Assembly: GCF_030817415.1 (NCBI RefSeq)
Contig: NZ_JAUSZI010000002.1
Location: 4,340,001-4,404,000, forward strand
Source of the DNA: Streptomyces umbrinus
Lineage (GTDB): Bacteria > Actinomycetota > Actinomycetes > Streptomycetales > Streptomycetaceae
Direction of reading: 5' to 3'
Length of the DNA stretch: 64,000 bases
The notes below the pieces were generated by a model. It searched no databases. It was not told the DNA's origin and saw only the letters and a list, made by a program, of their open reading frames with translations. The position numbers and the translations under genes were made by a program. Positions 58,886 to 64,000 of this stretch are shown one piece after another; positions within the stretch are counted from its first letter, which is position 1, and every line of letters starts with the position of its first letter.

Positions 58886-59155
58886 ATGTTCTTGGAAGCG
58901 CTCGGCTCCGCGATCCTCGGTCTGGCACTGGCCTGGGCTGCCGCGTATCGCCTGCCGCACCGCCTGCCCGCTCGCCGCCTCGTCCTCGGGACAGGCATCG
59001 CGGGAGGCCTTTTCGGCGCCTTCCTCACCCACACCGCCCTGGGCTCCGTCGGCTTCCTGCCCGTAATGCTCGGCGCGGTGGCGGTCTCGGCAGCCTCCGT
59101 CTCCCTGCTCCTGCGCCCCGCGGGAAGACTCGGCCGCCACTCGGCAACGGTGTAA
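58886..59155 (+). CDS. Small three-helix membrane protein
   Basis: Hypothetical protein of 89 aa with about three hydrophobic helices (LEALGSAILGLALAWAAAYR, LVLGTGIAGGLFGAFLTHTA, VMLGAVAVSAASVSLLL). ATG 58886 has GGGAGG about 9 nt upstream, so the longer frame from 58814 is rejected. No family is recognised. It lies between the DUF3107 gene and the convergent ferritin-like gene. Confidence 0.7.
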   Translation: MFLEALGSAILGLALAWAAAYRLPHRLPARRLVLGTGIAGGLFGAFLTHTALGSVGFLPVMLGAVAVSAASVSLLLRPAGRLGRHSATV

Positions 59156-59170
59156 GAGACGACGACTGAG

Positions 59171-59212
59171 GCGCCCCTTTAGGGGCGCGGGGAACTGCGC
59201 GACCAGCCCCCA
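59171..59212. repeat. Hairpin plus dispersed GGGCGCGGGGAACTG repeat
   Basis: GCGCCCC/GGGGCGC (59171-59188) with loop TTTA forms a likely terminator. The dispersed repeat AGGGGCGCGGGGAACTGCGC onward (59181-59212) overlaps its 3' arm. Confidence 0.65.
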
Positions 59213-59264
59213 CGCACCCGCAGAAAACAAACGAGCCCAGAAAACGAACCGGCGCCAAAAAGGG

Positions 59265-60002
59265 CTAGGCGGCCAAGCCCAGCGCAGCCATCCGCTTCGT
59301 GTGCGCCTCGGTGATCCGCGAGAACATCCGCCCCACCTCGGCGAGATCGAACCCATCGGCCACCCCACCGACGAGCATCGTCGACAGGGCGTCCCGGTCG
59401 GCAACCACCCGCTGGGACTGCGACAACGCCTCACCCATCAACCGCCGCGCCCACAGGGCGAGTCGACCGCCCACACGCGGATCCGCGTCGATGGCGGCCC
59501 GCACCTTCTCGACGGCGAACGACGCGTGCCCGGTGTCGTCGAGCACGGCCAGTACGAGTCCCCGCGTATCGGAGTCGAGGCGGGCCGCGACCTCCCGGTA
59601 GAAGTCACTGGCGATCGAGTCGCCGACGTACGCCTTGACGAGCCCCTCCAGCCAGTCCGAGGGCGCGGTCTGCTTGTGGAAACCGTCGAGCGCGGCGACG
59701 AACGGCTCCATCGCCTGCGTCGGCTCCGCCCCGATCTCCGTGAGCCGGTCCCGCAACTGCTCGAAGTGGTGGAACTCCGCCGACGCCATCTTCGCCAGCT
59801 CCGCCTTGTCCGCGAGCGTCGGCGCCAGCTTCGCGTCCTCCGCGAGGCGCTCGAACGCCGCCAGCTCCCCGTACGCGAGCGCTCCGATCAGGTCCACGAC
59901 CGCGGCGCGGTACTGGGGGTCGACGGAGGCCTTGGCCCAGTCCTGGGCGGCGACTCCGGTGTGAGCGGCAGATGCGTCGGAAGCGTTGTCAGGCGTCGTC
60001 AT
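59265..60002 (-). CDS. Ferritin-like/MiaE-like protein
   Basis: Protein of 245 aa of the ferritin-like superfamily. Helices carry Glu/His pairs: ALAYGELAAFERLAED, MASAEFHHFEQLRDRL (ExxHHxE-type) and LDDTGHASFAVEKV, consistent with a di-iron four-helix bundle. Such proteins may be hydroxylases related to MiaE. ATG 60002 is 7 nt after TATTGT (60010-60015) without a ribosome site, suggesting a leaderless mRNA; the frame is open much further upstream. Divergent from the DEAD-box gene, as in mycobacteria. Confidence 0.8.
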   Translation of the reverse strand: MTTPDNASDASAAHTGVAAQDWAKASVDPQYRAAVVDLIGALAYGELAAFERLAEDAKLAPTLADKAELAKMASAEFHHFEQLRDRLTEIGAEPTQAMEPFVAALDGFHKQTAPSDWLEGLVKAYVGDSIASDFYREVAARLDSDTRGLVLAVLDDTGHASFAVEKVRAAIDADPRVGGRLALWARRLMGEALSQSQRVVADRDALSTMLVGGVADGFDLAEVGRMFSRITEAHTKRMAALGLAA

Positions 60003-60289
60003 GAAGCGCACAATAGCCCGCCCACCGTACGACGGAAGGCCCTGGTCAATCAGTGTGACGACGACTACGTGACCAAATCGGCCATCGCATATGCGCGATT
60101 CCGGGGTATGGTGGTAATGCGCTCGCTGAGTTGATCTACGTAACTCGACGGGCCGCACGAATGAGGATGCCCGGTCGGTGGCCCGATCGGCTCCGACCAG
60201 ACAGCCCTCCACGTCGGTACGGCACATTGCGTACGACACCCGGAGGGAACCCTCAGCGGCACGAGAGCTCGAGCGTCGGCAGTGGTCCC

Positions 60290-63001
60290 ATGCCACCCGG
60301 CCCGCTGGTCAAGAGCGGCCGACGTCCCCGGCACGGTCCCGACACGACCCCCGCGCTCGCCTCGCACCGCGTACACAGAAGAGGCAGCACCCTGACTACT
60401 TTCCGAGACCTCGGGATCCTTCCCGAGACTGCCGAGGCCCTTGAGGCGGTCGGCATCACGAGTCCCTTCCCCATCCAGGAGATGACGCTCCCCGTTGCCC
60501 TGACCGGCACCGACGTCATCGGCCAGGCCAAGACCGGCACCGGCAAGACGCTGGGCTTCGGCCTTCCGCTCCTGGAGCGCGTGACCGTTCCCGCGGACGT
60601 CGAGGCGGGCCGGGCCCAGCCCGAGCAGCTCACCGACGCCCCGCAGGCCCTCGTCGTCGTCCCGACGCGCGAGCTGTGCACGCAGGTCACGAACGACCTG
60701 CTGACCGCCGGCAAGGTCCGTAACGTACGCGTTCTGGCCATCTATGGCGGCCGGGCGTACGAGCCGCAGGTCGAGGCCCTCAAGAAGGGCGTCGACGTGA
60801 TCGTCGGCACCCCGGGCCGGCTGCTGGACCTGGCGGGCCAGCGGAAGCTCGACCTCAAGCACATCAAGTCCCTCGTCCTCGACGAGGCCGACGAGATGCT
60901 CGACCTGGGCTTCCTGCCCGACGTCGAGAAGATCATCAACATGCTGCCGGCCCGCCGTCAAACGATGCTGTTCTCGGCGACCATGCCGGGCGCGGTCATC
61001 GGTCTCGCGCGCCGCTACATGTCGCAGCCCACACACATCCGCGCCACGGCGCCGGACGACGAGGGCCAGACGGTCCGCAACACCAAGCAGTTCGTCTACC
61101 GCGCGCACAACATGGACAAGCCGGAGATGGTCTCGCGGATACTGCAGGCCGACGGCCGCGGTCTCGTGATGGTCTTCTGCCGCACCAAGCGGACGGCGGC
61201 GGATCTCGCCGACCAGTTGCAGCAGCGCGGTTTCGCCTCCGGCGCGGTCCACGGCGACCTCGGCCAGGGCGCCCGCGAGCAGGCGCTGCGCGCCTTCCGC
61301 AACGGCAAGGTGGACGTGCTCGTCTGCACCGACGTGGCCGCGCGCGGCATCGACGTCGAGGGCGTCACGCACGTCATCAACTACCAGTCCCCCGAGGACG
61401 AGAAGACGTACCTGCACCGCATCGGCCGTACGGGCCGCGCGGGTGCCAAGGGCATCGCGATCACCCTCGTCGACTGGGACGACATCCCGCGCTGGCAGCT
61501 CATCAACAAGGCGCTGGACCTCGGTCTGAGCGACCCGCCGGAGACGTACTCCACGTCCCCGCGCCTCTACGAGGAGCTGAGCATCCCGGCGGGCACCAAG
61601 GGCGTCCTGCCGCGTGCCGAGCGCACCCGCGCCGGTCTCTCCGCCGAGGTGGTCGAGGACCTCGGCGAGACCGGCGGGCGTGGCCCGCGCGGCCGCGGTG
61701 GCCGTTCCGGCGCCCCGGCCTCGGCCTCCGCCCCGGTCGCCGAGCGCGACCGCGAGCGCCCGGCCCGTACGCCGCGTCGCCGTCGCCGCACCCGCAACGG
61801 CACGCCGCTCGACGCCACGGAGCAGCAGACCACCCCTGAGACCACGGAGTCGGCGCCGGCCGCCGCGGCCACGGAGCCGCGCACGCCGCGTCGCCGTCGT
61901 CGTACGCGTTCCGGTGGCGCGTCGGAGGCCGCCGAGACGGCCGTCGCCACGGCCGAGGGCACGGTGGCGGACGCCGCCGGGCCGATCGCGTCGGCCGAAC
62001 CGGTCGCCGCGGAGCCCAGGTCGCGTCGCCGCCGTTCGCGCCGGACCGCGGAGGCCGCTCAGCCCGAGGTCGCCGTCGTCGAGGAGGCACCCACGGCTCC
62101 CGTGGCCCCCGTCGCCGAGGCGGTCGAGGTGTCCGAGCCGGCGTCCGAGACCAGGCCGCGCCGCCGGACCCGTAAGGCCGCCACGGCCGCCGAGACCGCG
62201 GTGGACACCGCCGAGGGCACGGTCGTCGAGGCGGCGGAGGTCACCGAGACGAAGCCGCGCCGCCGTACGCGGAAGGCCGCCCAGGCCCCCGAGGCCGTGG
62301 TGGAAGCCGCTGTCGAGCCGGTGGAGGCCGTCGAGGCCAAGCCGCGCCGCACTCGCAAGGCGACGACCACGGCGGCCGCGGAGGCCGCCCTGGACACCGC
62401 CGAGGCCGCGGAGGCCAAGCCGCGCCGCCGTACTCGTAAGGCCGCCGCTTCCGACGAGGTCGCCGCAGCCGTCGAAGCCGCCATCCCGGCCCAGGTGGCC
62501 GAGGAGGCCGAGGCCAAGCCGGGCCGCCGCACCCGCAAGGCCGTCACGGCCGCCACTGTCGCGGAGATCGCTCCGGTGGACGAGGCGCCCGTCGCGGAGG
62601 CCAAGCCGCGTCGGCGTACGCGCAAGGCCGCCGAGGTAGCGGTGGACACCGCTGAGGGCACCACAGTCGAGGCACCGGCGGCCGCGGCGACGAAGTCGCG
62701 CCGCACCCACAAGACCGCGGCAGCCGCAGAGGCCGCCGTGGACACCGCGGAGGCGACCGAGGCTGCCGAGACGAAGCCCCGCCGCCGCACCACCCGCAAG
62801 GTCGCGGTCGCCGAGGCCGACATCCCGGCCCAGGCCACCGAGGCCGCCCCGGCCGAGGCCCCGGTCAAGCCGCGCCGCACCCGCAAGACGGCGGCCACGG
62901 CCACCGTCGCGGACGCTGTCACGGCGGAGGCCGCCCCCGAGGCCAAGCCCCGCCGCCGTGCGCGCAAGACGGCAGCGGTCGCCGAGACGACGGAGAGCTG
63001 A
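60290..63001 (+). CDS. DEAD-box RNA helicase with long basic repeat tail
   Basis: RhlE-type helicase of about 903 aa. AKTGTGKT is motif I, PTRELC motif Ia, TPGRLLD Ib, DEAD in VLDEADEML motif II, SAT motif III, and HRIGRTGRAG motif VI. After about residue 470 comes a disordered tail of some 420 residues with a dozen KPRRRTRKA-type modules between Ala/Glu-rich spacers, a likely RNA-binding arm. The start is uncertain: ATG 60290 has no ribosome site. The family N-terminus TTFRDLGILPETAEA begins exactly at CTG 60392, which has AGAAGAGG about 7 nt upstream. The 287-bp gap 60003-60289 must hold the promoter and possibly a regulatory leader. Confidence 0.85.
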   Translation: MPPGPLVKSGRRPRHGPDTTPALASHRVHRRGSTLTTFRDLGILPETAEALEAVGITSPFPIQEMTLPVALTGTDVIGQAKTGTGKTLGFGLPLLERVTVPADVEAGRAQPEQLTDAPQALVVVPTRELCTQVTNDLLTAGKVRNVRVLAIYGGRAYEPQVEALKKGVDVIVGTPGRLLDLAGQRKLDLKHIKSLVLDEADEMLDLGFLPDVEKIINMLPARRQTMLFSATMPGAVIGLARRYMSQPTHIRATAPDDEGQTVRNTKQFVYRAHNMDKPEMVSRILQADGRGLVMVFCRTKRTAADLADQLQQRGFASGAVHGDLGQGAREQALRAFRNGKVDVLVCTDVAARGIDVEGVTHVINYQSPEDEKTYLHRIGRTGRAGAKGIAITLVDWDDIPRWQLINKALDLGLSDPPETYSTSPRLYEELSIPAGTKGVLPRAERTRAGLSAEVVEDLGETGGRGPRGRGGRSGAPASASAPVAERDRERPARTPRRRRRTRNGTPLDATEQQTTPETTESAPAAAATEPRTPRRRRRTRSGGASEAAETAVATAEGTVADAAGPIASAEPVAAEPRSRRRRSRRTAEAAQPEVAVVEEAPTAPVAPVAEAVEVSEPASETRPRRRTRKAATAAETAVDTAEGTVVEAAEVTETKPRRRTRKAAQAPEAVVEAAVEPVEAVEAKPRRTRKATTTAAAEAALDTAEAAEAKPRRRTRKAAASDEVAAAVEAAIPAQVAEEAEAKPGRRTRKAVTAATVAEIAPVDEAPVAEAKPRRRTRKAAEVAVDTAEGTTVEAPAAAATKSRRTHKTAAAAEAAVDTAEATEAAETKPRRRTTRKVAVAEADIPAQATEAAPAEAPVKPRRTRKTAATATVADAVTAEAAPEAKPRRRARKTAAVAETTES

Positions 63002-63013
63002 CGCTCACACCTG

Positions 63014-63047
63014 ACGGCCCGGTCCCCCTTCGGCGGGGCCGGGCCGT
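63014..63047 (+). terminator. Terminator of the DEAD-box gene
   Basis: ACGGCCCGGTCCCC (63014-63027) pairs with GGGGCCGGGCCGT (63035-63047) with one bulge, 13 nt after the stop. Confidence 0.8.
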
Positions 63048-63050
63048 CGG

Positions 63051-63307
63051 CGTTCCCGCACGCGGTCGCGGGTCTGTCGCGACGTTCCCGCACACGGTCG
63101 CAGGCCCGTCGTCGGCATTCCCGCACACAGTCGCAGGCCGTCGCCGGCATCCCCGCACACAGTCGCAGGCCGTCGCCGGCATTCCCGCACACGGTCGCGG
63201 GGCCCCTCGTCGGCGTCCCGCGCGACCGCCGGCCCATCGCGGCATTCCCGCACACGGCCACAGGCCGTCGTCGGCGTCCCCGCACACGGTCGTGGGCCGT
63301 GTCCCCG
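63051..63307. repeat. Minisatellite of about eight 32-bp units
   Basis: Units begin ATTCCCGCACACGGTCGCAG and continue GCCGTCGTCGGC, starting near 63052, 63084, 63117, 63149, 63181, 63215, 63244 and 63276. Units differ by a few substitutions and short indels. No unique spacers separate them, so it is not CRISPR. It fills most of the 371-bp gap after the DEAD-box gene. Confidence 0.85.
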
Positions 63308-63372
63308 GCCCGTCGTCCCTCGGCCGCCGCCCGGCATGCCGTTCGAAAGGTTCCCCGGATAGCCTCCTCCTC

Positions 63373-64000
63373 ATGAGCAGGCCCGCCACTTTCGTCCCGC
63401 CGTCCGGAGCCCGCGCGTATCGGCTCGCCACCGCGCGCGGGGAGTTCGCCGTGATCGAGGCGGGCAGCCCCGAGAAGGGCACCGCGCTCCTGCTGCCGGG
63501 GTTCACCGGCAGCAAGGAGGACTTCATCTCGCTGCACGAACCGCTGGCCGCGGCCGGATACCGGACCGTCGCCGTGGACGGGCGCGGTCAGTACGAGTCG
63601 CCGGGCCCGACAAACGACGAAGCGCCTTACGCGCAGGCCGAGTTGGCGCAGGACGTCCTCGCCCAGATCGACGCGCTGACCGGCGGTCCGACCGACGGCC
63701 CGCGGGAGCGCGTCCACCTCGTGGGCCACTCCTTCGGCGGGCAGGTCGCCCGGGCGGCCGTGCTGCTGGATCCGTCCCGTTTCCGGTCGCTCACCCTGAT
63801 GGCGTCGGGCCCCGCCGAGATCTCCCCCTCCCAGCAGCAGCGCGTGAAGCTCCTGCGGGACGCGCTCGCCGTGATGGACCTGGGTCAGGTGTGGGAGGCC
63901 ATCCAGGCGCTTGAGCCGCCGGAGGACGCCGAGGGCGACCTGGACGCGGGTCTGGACGACCAGGACGACCTGAAGCGGCGCTGGCTCGGCAACAGCCCGG
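63373..64000 (+). CDS. Alpha/beta-hydrolase, 3' truncated by the window
   Basis: At least 209 codons, open to the window end. The protein begins MSRPATFVPPSGARAYRLAT. LLLPGFTGSKEDF is the oxyanion region, VDGRGQYESPGP follows, and the nucleophile Ser is in LVGHSFGGQVARA. The catalytic Asp and His lie beyond the window. TAGCCT (63360-63365) ends 7 nt before ATG 63373 without a ribosome site, so a leaderless transcript is likely. Substrate unknown. Confidence 0.85.
   Translation, partial: MSRPATFVPPSGARAYRLATARGEFAVIEAGSPEKGTALLLPGFTGSKEDFISLHEPLAAAGYRTVAVDGRGQYESPGPTNDEAPYAQAELAQDVLAQIDALTGGPTDGPRERVHLVGHSFGGQVARAAVLLDPSRFRSLTLMASGPAEISPSQQQRVKLLRDALAVMDLGQVWEAIQALEPPEDAEGDLDAGLDDQDDLKRRWLGNSP

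Noticed and set aside
60065-62710. 881-codon minus-strand frame opposite the DEAD-box helicase
   Set aside because: Composed of Gly/Arg/Leu repeats mirroring the helicase tail; no recognisable domain.
63051-63307. CRISPR array candidate
   Set aside because: Units are contiguous 32-bp repeats with no unique spacers, and no cas genes are present.

Overview
The window is chromosomal DNA from a Streptomyces-like, high-GC actinomycete. Evidence: very high G+C with strong third-position bias, GTG starts throughout, a WhiB7/WblC regulator, AdnAB instead of RecBCD, mycoredoxin, MoeZ, and one in-frame TTA (bldA-type) codon. No prophage, integrase, transposase gene or CRISPR array was found. Most genes belong to the conserved actinobacterial core: from memory, aroA/rsgA, UPF0182, YlbL-type protease, zincin_2, ABC1 kinase, whiB7, uvrD2, mycoredoxin, nudC, adnAB, alkyltransferase-like protein, moeZ, DUF3152, TetR, DUF3107, ferritin-like protein and rhlE lie in one neighbourhood in Mycobacterium tuberculosis (about Rv3193c to Rv3228).

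Layout. 1-7200: end of aroA, rsgA, a Gdx/SugE-type SMR exporter, TetR, hisN, a CBS-pair protein behind a perfect 22-bp palindrome, and the divergent catalase/catR pair with an operator inside the catalase promoter. 7200-9800: two identical initiator tRNA genes flanking a Sel1-repeat gene broken by a 4-bp duplication. 9800-19100: UPF0182 protein, PPA1309-type protein, a MITE-like palindromic element, a PDZ-Lon protease, moaE, an SDR, a zincin_2 protein and a coupled NUDIX gene. 19200-23200: a three-gene AIM24 operon led by a TerD-AIM24 fusion, and a YgjP-type peptidase. 23300-27650: ThiF-like protein and ABC1 kinase, then the wblC operon with a long leader carrying a 104-codon upstream ORF and terminator. 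27650-40200: DNA repair and redox genes (uvrD2, mrx1, nudC, an M20 dipeptidase, adnB, adnA).

40500-64000: alkyltransferase-like protein, a membrane-pseudokinase-LPG-synthase fusion, two tandem secreted Tap-like hydrolases, moeZ, a Pel-like exopolysaccharide group (spherulin-4/GH135, epimerase, polytopic membrane protein, PelF), an alpha/beta hydrolase-DUF3152 pair, TetR, DUF3107, ferritin-like protein, a DEAD-box helicase with a long basic repeat tail, a 32-bp minisatellite and a truncated alpha/beta hydrolase.

Two regulatory themes stand out. At least ten genes have a TANNNT box ending exactly 6-7 nt before the start codon and no Shine-Dalgarno, so they are probably leaderless. The wblC leader has the layout of a translation-sensing attenuator. 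The candidates most worth following are the wblC leader, the Pel-like island inserted between moeZ and DUF3152, the frameshifted Sel1 gene, the TTA-containing ThiF gene coupled to an ABC1 kinase, and the AIM24/TerD triplet.
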